A stretch of 64,000 nt of DNA from Chondrus crispus (lineage: Eukaryota > Rhodophyta > Florideophyceae > Gigartinales > Gigartinaceae), in the NCBI RefSeq assembly GCF_000350225.1, contig NW_005179001.1:65389-129388 (forward strand), written 5' to 3'. This document shows positions 8,085 to 18,047 of the stretch, in pieces (position 1 is the stretch's first letter; every line of letters starts with the position of its first letter). The translations under genes were made by a program, and so were the position numbers. A model generated the notes under the pieces. That model worked only from the letters and a program-made list of their open reading frames with translations, was not told where the DNA came from and ran no database searches.

Positions 8085-10475
8085 CTAGCTCTCGTTCCCC
8101 GCATCATCATCCGTCTTGGGTTCTTGCGAAGGGTTGTTGCTAGTCGCACTCTCTTGCATAGAAAGCCTGATTGCTTCTTGCAGTAATCGATCTTCCTCTT
8201 CTGCAGTAGTCGGGGCACCCGGGTATTGGGGCTGTGCGTCCGCAGGTGGGTTCTGCTGCCCTTGTGCATTCTGTGCTAGGTTTGCACCACCAGTCGCACC
8301 GCCCGTAGGGTTCTGGCCGCCGGGCATTCCAGGCATCCCCATTCCAGGTATTCCGCCTGCACCAGGCATACCCGGCATACCGCCCGCCATCATACGTCGT
8401 TGCATGGCGGTTGCAATGGCGGGGCTATTGCGCATGGCCTGCGTTAATCTTGCGAGGCTCGGATTTGCCATGAGATTTTGCAGAGTCGCGTGATCTCCGT
8501 TTTGCATGGCAGTTTGAGCTTGCATTAGCAACGGTAGGAGAGATTGGTCGTTGACGAGCTCCTGTGCAAGTTGCTGAAAGTTCGGATCAGCCATCACTTC
8601 CTGCATCAACGCGGCATCCGCAGGGGTTCCCATTCCTCCCATTCCTCCCATTCCTCCCATTCCACCCATTCCCCCCATTCCACCCATGGGCGGTGTGCCC
8701 CCTAACCCTCCCATCCCCCCCATACCCCCTGCCGGTGCTGCACGATTAGTGCTAGCTTGTCTTGAGGCAGATTCCGAACCGCCGACAGCCTGAAGCGCTT
8801 GTTCTAATTGTCTCCGCACCGTAGGAAGTTGAGGATTGTTTGCAGCCTCAGCGGATAGCAAAAGATAATTTTCCCCGCTCTCCTCTCTGGCCTCAAATCC
8901 AAAAGCATACATACAATCCACACCCCCCGTCTTTGAGGCGAGACGAGTTTGAAAAGTGTTGTTCCCTGTGCGAACTTTGCGATATTTTTCTTCACCAGGG
9001 TGGTCAACAACATTTCGGACAAATGTCAGCAGAGTCCTGACGGCCACGATGAAATCTGTCGTAGAGCAGTTATTCTTCAGAGTCGTGAGTGCGGTAAGAA
9101 CTCGTCGTGTCAAGTCTTGGCCAGAGGCAGACCCAGACGCGGACCCGGATGCAACGTCAGAGGTCTGATCTTTCGCTGTCGATGCCAACATTGTTCGACA
9201 TTGTCTAATCCCATTCTCAATCTGCGTGCCGCTCGCTCCTGAAAACGAATGAATGTTGCTCGCTCCAATGTAGTAGTGGAATGTCGGATACGATGAGATC
9301 CCTTTCTCAGACGCTAGCTCTGAGTTGGCGGCAGAAAGCTCAGTGTCAATTTTGACAAAAGTTACGTCCGGGAAGCGAACAGCAAGCCTCGCGAATACGG
9401 GGGCGATCATCCGACATGGGCCGCACCAGGGGGCTGACCAGTCCACGACTATAAGCCTTGATCGTCCGCAATTTTGTTGAATGCTCTTGAACTCTGGCTT
9501 GCCATCTTTCAGCTGGCAAACAGTCCCTGGCGGTACAATGGGCTTCGTCTGGGCTTGGACAGCAGCCTTGGCCGCGTTCGCTGCACGTGTGTTTTCGACG
9601 AGATGCACTGCGCAGCCGTCGACGATTTTGTAAGTGTCGATGGTCTTCCCATCCGTAAGAAGGCGTCCCCTGAAAATGAGCCTCTGTGCCGGCGCAGGAA
9701 TATCGTGCTCATCGGCGATGCGCTTTTTTAACTCAGCGACATCGCATTCCGGAGGCACGCCTGCCAGAGACAAAGTCTTGCTCTTAGCAGTTTTGATCGA
9801 AAGATTGATTCCACGAGCTGCGTCCGCCTTGGCCTTCTCGTCCGCTTCGCGCTTGGCCTTGTCGGCAGCCTCCTTCTCCATCAATGCTTTCGCCTCAACC
9901 TCGGCATTCGCTTCCTCTTCTTTTTTCTTCCGCTCTTCCTCCTCCCGAGCGGCTTCCTCCTCGGCCAGCCTCTTCTTCTCAGCGGCTATCCTCTCGGCCT
10001 CCTCCTTAGCCTTCCTTTCCTCTTCCTCCTTTCTAAGCCTCTCGGCCTCTGCCTCCCTTTCCTGCCTCTCTTTTTCCTGCTGTTCAGCCCTCTTCCTCTC
10101 CTCCTCTGCCTCTTCCTGGCGTTTGCGCTCGGCCTGCTCGGCGGCTTTTTCTTGCTCAAAAGCACCCCAAACCGGCTTGAAATCCTCGTCCTCCTTTTCG
10201 ACTTGGGCGGCGAGCTCGTTGAGCTTGCCGGCCAGAGCGCGGATCTTGGTGACCATGCCGGCGCCGTAGAGACGCTTGTTCGGGTCGGCCTCTCCAGCGT
10301 CCGCTTTGGCGACAAACTTGTCGACAACGGGGGTTAGTTTCGCGAGCGAGGCTTGCAGGGCGGTAAGGGCTTCTTTGCGGGCAGGGACTGGGGCAGTAGG
10401 GGCGGAGGTGACATAGGCGGTGAGCGCGGTGGATAGCGCGTCAACCTCTACAGCGGTCTTGGTGAAGCGCGACAT
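8085..10475 (-). CDS. Coiled coil-Ubl-thioredoxin-PUB-STI1-UIM multidomain protein
   Basis: 796 aa from the Met at 10475; an upstream in-frame Met at 10685 only adds Pro/Ser/His-rich sequence typical of 5' UTR. Order: helical N-terminus 1-100; charged E/K/R/A coiled coil about 105-220; ubiquitin-like domain about 222-296 (LSIKTAKSKTLSLAG, LIFRGRLLTDGKTI); thioredoxin domain about 315-435 with intact WCGPC at 350-354 and the cis-Pro motif SSYPTF; PUB domain about 455-562 (p97/Cdc48 binding); GGM repeat about 583-616; two STI1-like repeats about 620-690 (DPNFQQLAQELVND, NPSLARLTQAM); a second Gly/Met/Pro region; a C-terminal UIM (EEEDRLLQEAIRLSMQ, about 759-775). The domains suggest a redox-competent adaptor between ubiquitin, Cdc48 and client proteins in the cytosol. 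The complete combination is not one I can name. The UIM is acidic and complete. Confidence 0.9.
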   Translation of the reverse strand: MSRFTKTAVEVDALSTALTAYVTSAPTAPVPARKEALTALQASLAKLTPVVDKFVAKADAGEADPNKRLYGAGMVTKIRALAGKLNELAAQVEKEDEDFKPVWGAFEQEKAAEQAERKRQEEAEEERKRAEQQEKERQEREAEAERLRKEEEERKAKEEAERIAAEKKRLAEEEAAREEEERKKKEEEANAEVEAKALMEKEAADKAKREADEKAKADAARGINLSIKTAKSKTLSLAGVPPECDVAELKKRIADEHDIPAPAQRLIFRGRLLTDGKTIDTYKIVDGCAVHLVENTRAANAAKAAVQAQTKPIVPPGTVCQLKDGKPEFKSIQQNCGRSRLIVVDWSAPWCGPCRMIAPVFARLAVRFPDVTFVKIDTELSAANSELASEKGISSYPTFHYYIGASNIHSFSGASGTQIENGIRQCRTMLASTAKDQTSDVASGSASGSASGQDLTRRVLTALTTLKNNCSTTDFIVAVRTLLTFVRNVVDHPGEEKYRKVRTGNNTFQTRLASKTGGVDCMYAFGFEAREESGENYLLLSAEAANNPQLPTVRRQLEQALQAVGGSESASRQASTNRAAPAGGMGGMGGLGGTPPMGGMGGMGGMGGMGGMGGMGTPADAALMQEVMADPNFQQLAQELVNDQSLLPLLMQAQTAMQNGDHATLQNLMANPSLARLTQAMRNSPAIATAMQRRMMAGGMPGMPGAGGIPGMGMPGMPGGQNPTGGATGGANLAQNAQGQQNPPADAQPQYPGAPTTAEEEDRLLQEAIRLSMQESATSNNPSQEPKTDDDAGNES
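8634..8700. repeat. 9-bp coding repeat encoding Gly-Gly-Met
   Basis: On the plus strand, repeats of cattcctcc/cattccacc encode an uninterrupted run of GGM units in the multidomain protein (about residues 597-616). It is likely length-variable. Confidence 0.8.
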
Positions 10476-11696
10476 CGTGCGGTAGGTTACAAAGGAATGG
10501 TGAGAGGGGAGGGAAGCGAAGGAAAGCGGTTCTGCAAAGGTCAAGGTCGAGTGACAATCACTTGGCGGTCTGAGCCAAGGAAGATGTCGGAAGAGGGATG
10601 CTGGAACGTGCGTGGGGACGGTTGTCATATGAAAATAGTGAGGTCGGTGTAGGAAGGAGGAATGAGGGTGGCTGGAGGGACGCACGGGATTGGTCTTTAG
10701 GTGCTATTTTTTGGAAATTATTGAAGCAAAGTTAGAGAAAGCTGCAGTGTTTGATACTGTTACCCTTTTCTATTGTTTTTCTTCAATCGTCAACAGAGTC
10801 GGTAAACACAAAAGAAAACTGCACCGACAACGCCTGCGCCTGTAGCACCGAGACCATCACCCATACGGTAGTCTTCGTCTCATCTTGTGATCCCCATCTC
10901 CTATCGCTCTTACGCATCGAATCACGAGTGTTCTCTTGATGGTAAACGAAGAAGAACTTTTAATAAAAAAAACATCATCATTCCATTTTTCTTTTAGTTC
11001 TTCTTCGTTTTTGTGCCCTATCGCAACTGACAACTACGTACTAATGTTCTCAGTTGAACCTTTGATCTTCTTGTGAAAAGTCATGAAGCAATCGTGATTC
11101 TATGATCTCACCTAGATATCATCAGTTTGGCCTGTCAGTCTTTTCTAATCTCGCATCCACGTGACAGCAGACCTAGAATCACTCATCGACACAATACATG
11201 TTCCATTCTGTGGCAAGAGCATGGCATCTGTGATGATAATCTTGCTTTTACTCTTCCCCGTCCTGAGTGAACAGGAGACAGCTTCTTTATGCCTTGGATA
11301 TCAAGAAAACGTAAATATATATTCAAAATGAAGAAAGAAAGGCCCATGATGAATGATCCGCAATATACAGTGCTGCACTACGGGAGGTTTTTCGAAAGAG
11401 GAATCCTTCTTACAGGATACGGATGAGCAAGCATGCGACCTGCACACCACAGTGAAGAAGACTAATTTATCTCTCGCTGAAGAAACACGACCGCACTCCC
11501 GGTTTGGCGAAATTTGCCTGGACCCGTGCATGAAAATTCTACCTGACTTTTTGATTCTTTTAGGGGCCACGTTGCTCTGTTGTTAGAGCTTACGCACAGG
11601 TTCCTTGATCCACGCGCACCTTGAATAGTCGTGCGCCTTCAACGTCTTCATATCCTGGCGGCTGCGCTCAGTGCAGAATCTCAGTTTGCGAGCCAC
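10476..11696. other. Divergent intergenic region between the multidomain gene and RIT1
   Basis: No gene recognised. It must contain both promoters. A long perfect inverted repeat lies at 10944-11010 (separate entry). Confidence 0.6.
10944..11010. repeat. Perfect 15-bp inverted repeat, 37-bp AT-rich spacer
   Basis: AAACGAAGAAGAACT (10944-10958) is exactly reverse-complementary to AGTTCTTCTTCGTTT (10996-11010). The spacer is nearly pure A/T with CATCATCA. It could be a hairpin RNA, a cruciform or the remnant of a small inverted-repeat element. Confidence 0.8.
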
Positions 11697-13419
11697 ATGT
11701 CAGAAGTGAAACTGAACGAATCGCCGAGAGCTCTGGGATCCGGCGCATTTGAAGAAGCGCGCTTGCACAAGGAGCTCCGTGACATCTCGCGCGGGCTAGC
11801 CTCGCGCCTCTTGTCCATCGAGCACGATGCCCTATCTGCGCTTCGCCTCCACTCATGCCTCGGCAACCTTCCCCTCTTTGGAAACGCCCGCGCAGGGGCG
11901 TGGTATGTCCCTCCGGAGACCGAACCGTCGCCTTCGATATGCTCCTTCAAGAGCGCGGACGGGCACTACGGTCGATGGTCGTCCTCGCTGCGAAGGCCAA
12001 ACGCACACGTCTTCGCTGCTGCTGTGGAGAAAGGAGGCGTCGTCATCGTCGATGTTACGCGCAGCGGGAAGAAGTGGCCTGATAGCTTGACCAAAACCAT
12101 CCCTATCTGGTGTGCCGTTGTAAATAGCGTTGCAGGGTTGATTCCGTGTACTTGCGCGAACGGCGACGTGGAGGATGAAGCATGTTTCGAATGTGTTTCG
12201 CTGCATCTGCATCTTTCAGTTCCAGGTACTGAAAGGGAACAAATCGCTTCTCAGCTACCAAACTGGCTGCAAGCGTGGCGCAATGCGGGGGCTCAACTAC
12301 ATCGCCTGGTGCCCAGCTTTACAACGGCAAAGGAGCGCGGGATGAAGCCCTTGCGTCCGCTGTGGGTGGCCCCAGGAAGGCCAATTTGGGAGCACGGCGT
12401 GCCAATAGAGCAACTAGACTTCACGCCTATAGTTTGCGTGTCTGCTAGCACTGCAGTTCCGCTAGGGAATCGGGCTTTCGTTGAGGCAAGAGTACAAGAG
12501 GAAGTGGTATGCGGGGTCAAGTTCCCGAGGAGATCTGCAGGGTTCGCTTACGTGCAAGGGGCCGGAGATGACGAAGAGGGTTGGTGTCAAGGTTTGACAC
12601 CAGAGTCATTTTGGGCATTCAGAGAGGAACTTCTTGCTCTTGCTACTGGAGATAGCTCATCCGCAGGCGCGGCTGATGTAGAAGCAAAGCTCGAAATTAT
12701 GGTTGAGAAGATTTTGCGTCAGGACCTCCCGTCCTCTGTAGGCATGGAAGTGTCCGAACATGGAGCAATTGGTATCCCAATCTGGAAAAGTCGCAGTGTG
12801 CTGGAAAGTCCCGACGACCGATTTGCAAAAGTTTATTACGGCCGTAGGGGCGCACTTCGATACAGTACTTATTCTCGGCGTACCACCACCACCGGTAGAA
12901 GCGAAGACGGCTGGGTGCGAGGACCAACCCAGTGGAACAGGGCAAAACATAACCTGGGTGCCACTATCTGGCAAGAATGGGAAATTGGAATACAAATACG
13001 CTTTCGGACGAGCTCTAGGGCCATGTCTCTCGCGCTTGCGGGCCTGCTGCGTAGATAGGAGAAAACAGGCGCTTGTTTGCTGCAGCGGGAGGAACGGGGA
13101 CTGGTCAGCCGGCCTGGCCATTGCGTGGATTGCTTGGCATTGCGTTCCAGTCTCTGACGATACAGAAAATTCAGCAAGGAACTCGGACGGCGATGAGGAC
13201 GACGTAATTGATCGCGTGGAAAAAATCGAGTATGTCGTTGACGAAAATAGAAAGGCAACCGTCGGCAAGGTGGCGAAGGAGAAAATTCACACTACCATGT
13301 TGCAGTTCACATCAACATACCCGCAGTTTCAAATTTCGCGGGCAACGTTGAAGCAGCAGAATCGATTCTTTTCATCACCAGCACCCTCGTCGACGGTTTC
13401 AGAGGTGAACGGCAGGTGA
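11697..13419 (+). CDS. RIT1: RIT1-type initiator tRNA 2'-O-ribosyl phosphate transferase (one frame break)
   Basis: RIT1 modifies A64 of initiator tRNA-Met with a 2'-O-ribosyl phosphate so that elongation factors reject it; the family occurs in fungi and plants. The first frame (from 11631 or Met 11697) carries the signatures: KELRDISRGLASRLLSIEHD, AGAWYVPP, CSFKSADGHYGRWSSSLRR, VVIVDVTRSGKKWPDSLTK, TIPIWCAVVN and YVQGAGDDEEGWCQGLTP. The C-terminal part continues in another frame from about 12745 to 13419 (SGKVAVCWKVPTTDLQKF, ALVCCSGRNGDWSAGLAIA, then ISRATLKQQNRFF, typical of RIT1 C-termini). The frames differ by one base, and the switch must fall between 12742 (after a stop in the second frame at 12739-12741) and about 12800. 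No plausible intron of normal size fits, so this is a 1-nt indel, a sequencing error or recoding. Both halves look well conserved, which argues for a functional gene. Confidence 0.8.
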
Positions 13420-13620
13420 CGACACCGATCATGTCCGACTCGTCTATCCCACTAGATAGGGTGCAGCAGGGTTTGGGAATGTTCAAGAAAAATAAAGTAC
13501 AACAAGGGACCTTATTTATATATTCAAAAGTCCATCGCAGCATCCGTTCAATGGCACTGACCTTACGTCAGCAATGTCGCTGCCATCACATGCTCATTCC
13601 CTCCTTCTCGTTCTTCCCTT

Positions 13621-14991
13621 TCACCGCGAGCTTTCACTCGAGGAGCTGTCAAAAGTGCGCGCAGCCTCATGGATTGCCTCCAACGCCTCACTGTTAGTCG
13701 GAAATCTGATTCTAATATCCTCAACTACCTCATCAATGCACCTAAAATCCCTTGTCGCCCTCGCCCTAACCAGCACTGCCACGCACGAACTGACGCACTC
13801 CATGACGTCAGCGCGCACATGCGTGGGCGCTGTCTTCAACCTGGAGTCCGGCGCCAGTTTCGCTAACGCGGCTCTCGTCAATGCCTTAGCTAACAAGGCG
13901 GCGCCATACGCATTGCGGAAGTCGACATTCTTCGCTAGGTGCTCCGGCATCAACGCCGGCAAGGGCTGCAGACCGACCGGATTGGGCAACGGCGTCCTCC
14001 TCCTCGTCTTGCCACTCCCCCTCGGTGAAGGAGTAATGAGCCCACTCCTTGCCAAAAACGGCATCTGCCTATCCACGGACGCGCTGCCCCTCATGTGCCC
14101 TTGAAATTGCAGCACGGACGCCGGCGTGCTGGGCGGAATCCTTGGTAGCGCCACATCGGCCGTGATAGCATCCAGCTCCGCACGTATAGCCCTATACCTC
14201 TCCTTGTCGGCCTCTGTTGGCACGGAACTGCTGCTTTCTACTCTGTCATTGATGCTCTTGAGCTCGAGCAGCAGGTCCTCCTTCCGGTCGAGCAGGCGCC
14301 TGGCCACGGCGAGTTGGCCGACGTCCAGCTCGAGCTCGAACTGCTTTGTCGATAGGGGGCGCGCAGGCGACAGCAAGTAGCCCGCGGGGCTTGTGAGCGC
14401 GGGCAGCGGAGACAAAAGGAAGGGGCTGGGCGAGGGTTCGACTTCGGCCAGCAGCATGACGTCGACGTCGGGGATGCTTCTTTCCACGGAGTCGAAACGG
14501 ACATTGACGCGGTCGTCGGCATCCAGCGAGACGAAGAAGGCGTCGCGAAAGGAGCCCTGCGAGCGGACCAGGACGCGCGTGCCCGAGTGGGGCAGGGAGG
14601 GTGGCGGGCATCGGTAGCGGGCCCACCATTCGTTGGGCAGGACTTCGGCCGTGGTGCTGTCGATGGCCTCGTTCAGCGGGCGCCCTCGGAGTATGGATCT
14701 TGCGTCCGTGCGAAACTGGCGCAGCTGCAGGCGCTCGGCCTCCAGAAAGGCGTGGGATAGACGGCGCGGGCGTGCAAAGCCGGTGGGGAATGCGCAGCAC
14801 ATGGCGGCGCGGACGCGGCTCCAGACGGCGCGGGGGGAGGTGGGGAGCAGCGAGGCGAGACCCATGGAGTTGGCGAGGACATCGCGGAACTCGGAGTGGG
14901 AGAAATAGGTGTGGTCGAGGAAAGAGGCAAACGTCGGAGGGAAGCGGGTCTGGCGGGTGCGCTTGTGGGGTGCGCGCGGCTTGTTGCGCAT
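13621..14991 (-). CDS. LIN9 / ALWAYS EARLY-like protein, DREAM complex (DIRP domain)
   Basis: 456 aa from Met 14991; an upstream Met at 15159 adds only Ser/Pro/Phe-rich sequence. LIN9 (Mip130, ALY) is the core scaffold of the DREAM/MuvB cell-cycle transcription complex. Residues about 16-125 form a DIRP domain: RFPPTFASFLDHTYFSHSEF, the Arg-rich RPRRLSHAFLEAERLQLRQF and LPNEWWARYRCP. A Tudor-like barrel follows at about 131-182 (SGTRVLVRSQGSFRDAFF, DRVNVRFDSVERSIPDVDVM). The central region has a helical segment (LLDRKEDLLLELKSINDR), probably the LIN52-pairing coil. The C-terminal 100 residues are helical without further recognition. It is convergent with RIT1, 200 bp away. Nuclear location is inferred from the family. 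Confidence 0.85.
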   Translation of the reverse strand: MRNKPRAPHKRTRQTRFPPTFASFLDHTYFSHSEFRDVLANSMGLASLLPTSPRAVWSRVRAAMCCAFPTGFARPRRLSHAFLEAERLQLRQFRTDARSILRGRPLNEAIDSTTAEVLPNEWWARYRCPPPSLPHSGTRVLVRSQGSFRDAFFVSLDADDRVNVRFDSVERSIPDVDVMLLAEVEPSPSPFLLSPLPALTSPAGYLLSPARPLSTKQFELELDVGQLAVARRLLDRKEDLLLELKSINDRVESSSSVPTEADKERYRAIRAELDAITADVALPRIPPSTPASVLQFQGHMRGSASVDRQMPFLARSGLITPSPRGSGKTRRRTPLPNPVGLQPLPALMPEHLAKNVDFRNAYGAALLAKALTRAALAKLAPDSRLKTAPTHVRADVMECVSSCVAVLVRARATRDFRCIDEVVEDIRIRFPTNSEALEAIHEAARTFDSSSSESSR

Positions 14992-15900
14992 GGTGGTGGT
15001 GGCGGTGGAGAAGGGGAAGAATGTGAGGAGATGTGTGTGGGGAGAGGACGAGAGAAGAGGTACCCTAGGGTAGAGGAAGGAGGAATCGCGGTTGGCAGAG
15101 GAATTTAGGTTCCGCGGGAAAAAGAGATGTTCAAAGGGTGTTGGACGAGGCGGCTCCAAAATATTTCAATATTTGCGAAAATTGCTTCTTTTCCTGAATG
15201 ATAAAAAAGCTCAGGGAGACACAGTTACAGAGAGTATATCCTCAATAGTGCAGTTGTGAGTAGTGCAAACCGCCAATAGTGCAGGTCAAAAACCGCTTGT
15301 TACGACTTCTGACACGTGTATGCATCTTAGAAAAGCAAGGCGTGCATTGCTGCAAGCGTATCACGCTCTGTTGGGGCGAAAACGGGGTACGTCGTCCCGT
15401 GTCTTACCCGTGTGTGTTTTTTTGTGATGTGTCTGCCCTCGGCCGTACAGGACGACCGAAAACCACCGCATTTATACTCTTTTAGCGCACGGTCTGCAAG
15501 TACTAACTTAAACTTCCAATTACTTACACCGGTCCCAACCACGTGTCACACAACCCTCACTTAGGCGGGGCCACGGGCCCTGGCCACTCAGATTTTGCCT
15601 TTGATTCTGATTTTTCTTCACCCTCCAGCCTATATCAACACAGACCTGGGGCTCGGACCCCCCTTCCCTTCTTGTGGTATCTGTCGTCACCCTCCGTTCG
15701 CCTTTCTCGCTCCATCCCAGCCTCGTTTTAGCTCTTCCGACCTCCTGCTTCCTGCGCTGCTTAGCTCTCGCGGCTCTTCCGCGTTGCCTCCTTGGTCCTC
15801 GTCGTAGCTTAGACCTCCTGTTTCCAACCAAATCGAGAGGCATGCAGGTGGGGTTTCAGTCCCCGCGTGCCCTCTTTGACCCCCCTAATAGCGTAATACG
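14992..15900. other. Intergenic region upstream of the LIN9-like gene
   Basis: No gene recognised. It contains two CACGTG sites (about 15306 and 15541) and a short cluster of tagtgca repeats at 15245-15282. It probably holds the LIN9 promoter. Confidence 0.55.
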
Positions 15901-16256
15901 ATGGCGAGGACCAAGCACACAGCGGCGAAGAGCATGGGAGGTACGCATCCGCAGAAGCAGCTTGCTTTGAAAGCTGCACGCGTCTCCAGCAGCGGCCATT
16001 TAATGTTCGAGCTCTCATCTCGAACAGGTGTAACCAAGGTTCCAAGACGGGCTCCATATTCCACATTTTGGTGGCCAGCGGGCATCGGCGTTACGCCACA
16101 ACAGAACACGAGTTCAAAAGCCTTCTAGAAGATCATATTACCGCCCTGCTCCACCGCAAGCAAAGTGAAGAGGTATATCTCGAAGAGATATGGCGTCTTG
16201 GTCTCACAGAGTCGTTGTCGGACACAAACCAGTACTGTCTTATAGGAGACGGTTAG
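15901..16256 (+). pseudogene. Histone H3-derived reading frame, decayed core
   Basis: The first 28 residues after ATG match the H3 tail in order and spacing: MARTKHTAAKSMGG then KQLALKAAR, against the canonical ARTK, TARKS, GG, KQLATKAAR. Differences include Q5H, R8A and loss of the K14 region. The core is much weaker: PRRAPYSTFWW in this frame, then, one frame over, HRRYATTEHEF and further on QSEEVYLEE and SDTNQYCLIG. These lie in the order of the H3 core (RPGT, RRYQKSTE, QSSAV, EDTNLCAI). The frame changes near 16065 and stops at TAG 16254. I read it as a histone H3 pseudogene or retrocopy. The tail is certain by eye; the core alignment is tentative. Confidence 0.6.
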
Positions 16257-16486
16257 TGGAATATTGAGTCCATCTGTCCCGACGTTGACAACACGTACTA
16301 TGGCGTCGAAGCCGCAACCCACCTTCCTGACCGTATTTTGCTTTACACTCTAGCAATTTCCGGAACCGGGAATAGTACAACTCACAAGATTGTTGATGAT
16401 CTTTTCCAGTATGGTGGGAGAGGTCAAATTAGTGGCTTCTTAAGTATTGACCGTTTTTGCACCGATCAAAAGGGTAGGGTCTGAAG

Positions 16487-17113
16487 ATGATCCATGGTCG
16501 TTCCAGGGCGGTCAATCCTCGGACTCCAATCTACCGCGGCGTTTCCACACACGGGACCGTGCAGTTCCGAGATAATAGTGACATGTGCATCTCCGCCACC
16601 GTCTGCAACGGTCTCCAACTACTAGGGTCCCCGATCCTTGCCGTCAAGTACTGCGATCTTTTAGTCCGCAACAGCCTCCTCTTGGAGAGGACCGGCTCTC
16701 CGTCGCGTCGAATCCAAGACTTTCATGGCGCTGAGAAACACCTTAATCAAGATGAAGTCACTCTCCGCGGGTCTGGTCTTCGTAGTCCATCTCTCGGACT
16801 TCTCTTGAGGCTCGACCCGGGTGTGTATGTCGCGACTTTAGAAGGCTTGCCCCACATAATGCACAGCATCTGCGTCTCGACCATACATTCCATTGTACTT
16901 GATTGTATGGAGGGGTTTCCGCTTCGGTTCTGCGCCGGCGCGGTCAAAGCATGCGTTGGAGCGGACGGGATCTTCGTTGGCGTCTCCGAACTGCGCCAAG
17001 TTCTCGTCGTCACCCCTTCCAAGAAGAAACGGAGCAGAATTGGACGCGTAAGCAGCCGCAGAGCACATAGGAAAGCCGCGATTCGGGATTCGGGAAGTTC
17101 CATTCAGCATTAG
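16487..17113 (+). CDS. Hypothetical protein, possible degenerate cysteine-protease-like fold
   Basis: 208-aa ORF that I do not recognise. A hydrophobic Cys-containing segment (DMCISATVCNGLQLLG) precedes a later His/Asp region (IHSIVLDCMEGFPLRF), the order seen in papain-like/C39-like folds, but the similarity is only impressionistic. The C-terminus is basic (SKKKRSR). It sits between the H3-derived fragment and retroelement debris, and a third frame is open for about 75 codons just upstream (16257-16484). It may be part of a decayed repeat rather than a host gene. Confidence 0.3.
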   Translation: MIHGRSRAVNPRTPIYRGVSTHGTVQFRDNSDMCISATVCNGLQLLGSPILAVKYCDLLVRNSLLLERTGSPSRRIQDFHGAEKHLNQDEVTLRGSGLRSPSLGLLLRLDPGVYVATLEGLPHIMHSICVSTIHSIVLDCMEGFPLRFCAGAVKACVGADGIFVGVSELRQVLVVTPSKKKRSRIGRVSSRRAHRKAAIRDSGSSIQH

Positions 17114-17237
17114 AGGTCATTGATGATTCCCATTGTCTCCATGACCCACTTTCTATCTACTCGTAGCAAGTAATCAGCACTTCATATGCATTTCACTATA
17201 TTTCAATTCAAAGCGTAAACATCCGTAGTCATTTGCC

Positions 17238-18047
17238 TCACTGAAGGTGCAAAGGTTGCCTCTTGTAGAGGACCAGCCTTCTGGCATGTATCTCCCTTCT
17301 CGAGTAGCGTTGATGCGGCGACACTAGGGTGTACCGCGAATGGCGCGCACGAGCAACTCCGCATGGGCCATAGAACTTCGACAAGGCGATAGGCCATTTC
17401 TGCATGGGCCTGAGGGCATCCCCTTTCGCGATCAACACTTCGTCGCCCACATTGAAAGTTGCTTCGCGACCGTCTGTTAATGTGGTTGCAGCTCTGCGCC
17501 CGATTATTCTTGTTGCTCGCATCGCCCTGGCTTGCAGGAGTTCCATTTCCCGGTGGCGGATCTCGGAGACTCCGAAGAGAGGCTCTTGGTCTCTAGGCGC
17601 CATCCTGTGCAACACCCCATAAAGCAGCTCGAACGGGGACAATCCCACCGCCATCCTCCTGCGACGGTATCCATATGGGACTTGACGTAAAGCATCGTCC
17701 CACTCGACAATTGCAGGCGAGGCATCGAGAATCATCTTACGGACTGCTCTCTTCAATGTGCCGACCATCCGCTGTGCCCGTCCGTTCGACATAGGCGCAT
17801 AGGCGAGCACTGTCTTGCACTTAATCCCGTTTCGTGCCATGAAGGCATTCAGGACCGACGCTGTGAAACAAGTAGCGTTGTCCGAGACAACGACAGGTGG
17901 TAACCCAAAACAGTGGATTATCTCTTCTTTCACGAACTTCAGGACCTCCTCTGCCGTGGAGGTGACGGTGGCCTTCGCAATTGGCCAGCCAGTCAGGTTC
18001 TCCACGGCAATAAGGATGTACCTCCCTCCAGAGGGCGTACGAGGCAA
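17238..18047 (-). pseudogene. Element C integrase core (inactive)
   Basis: Catalytic integrase core and C-terminal domain: GGRYILIAVENLTGW, VVSDNATCF (second Asp), APMSNGRAQRMVGTLKR. In active gypsy integrases the third catalytic residue is Glu in NGxxER; here it is Gln (NGRAQR). The frame is shifted by one relative to the upstream RT-RNase H frame, the break lying in the SIDL/GPLPRTP region at about 18030. Two independent lesions make this copy non-functional. Confidence 0.8.

Noticed and set aside
9634-10269. 211-aa Ser/Ala-rich plus-strand ORF opposite the coiled coil
   Set aside because: Mirror of the Glu/Lys-rich coiled-coil codons; no independent signal.
12738-12808. Short intron to explain the RIT1 frame change
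   Set aside because: The only GT-AG pairs giving the right phase are 13-25 nt long, too short for a spliceosomal intron; a 1-nt indel is simpler.
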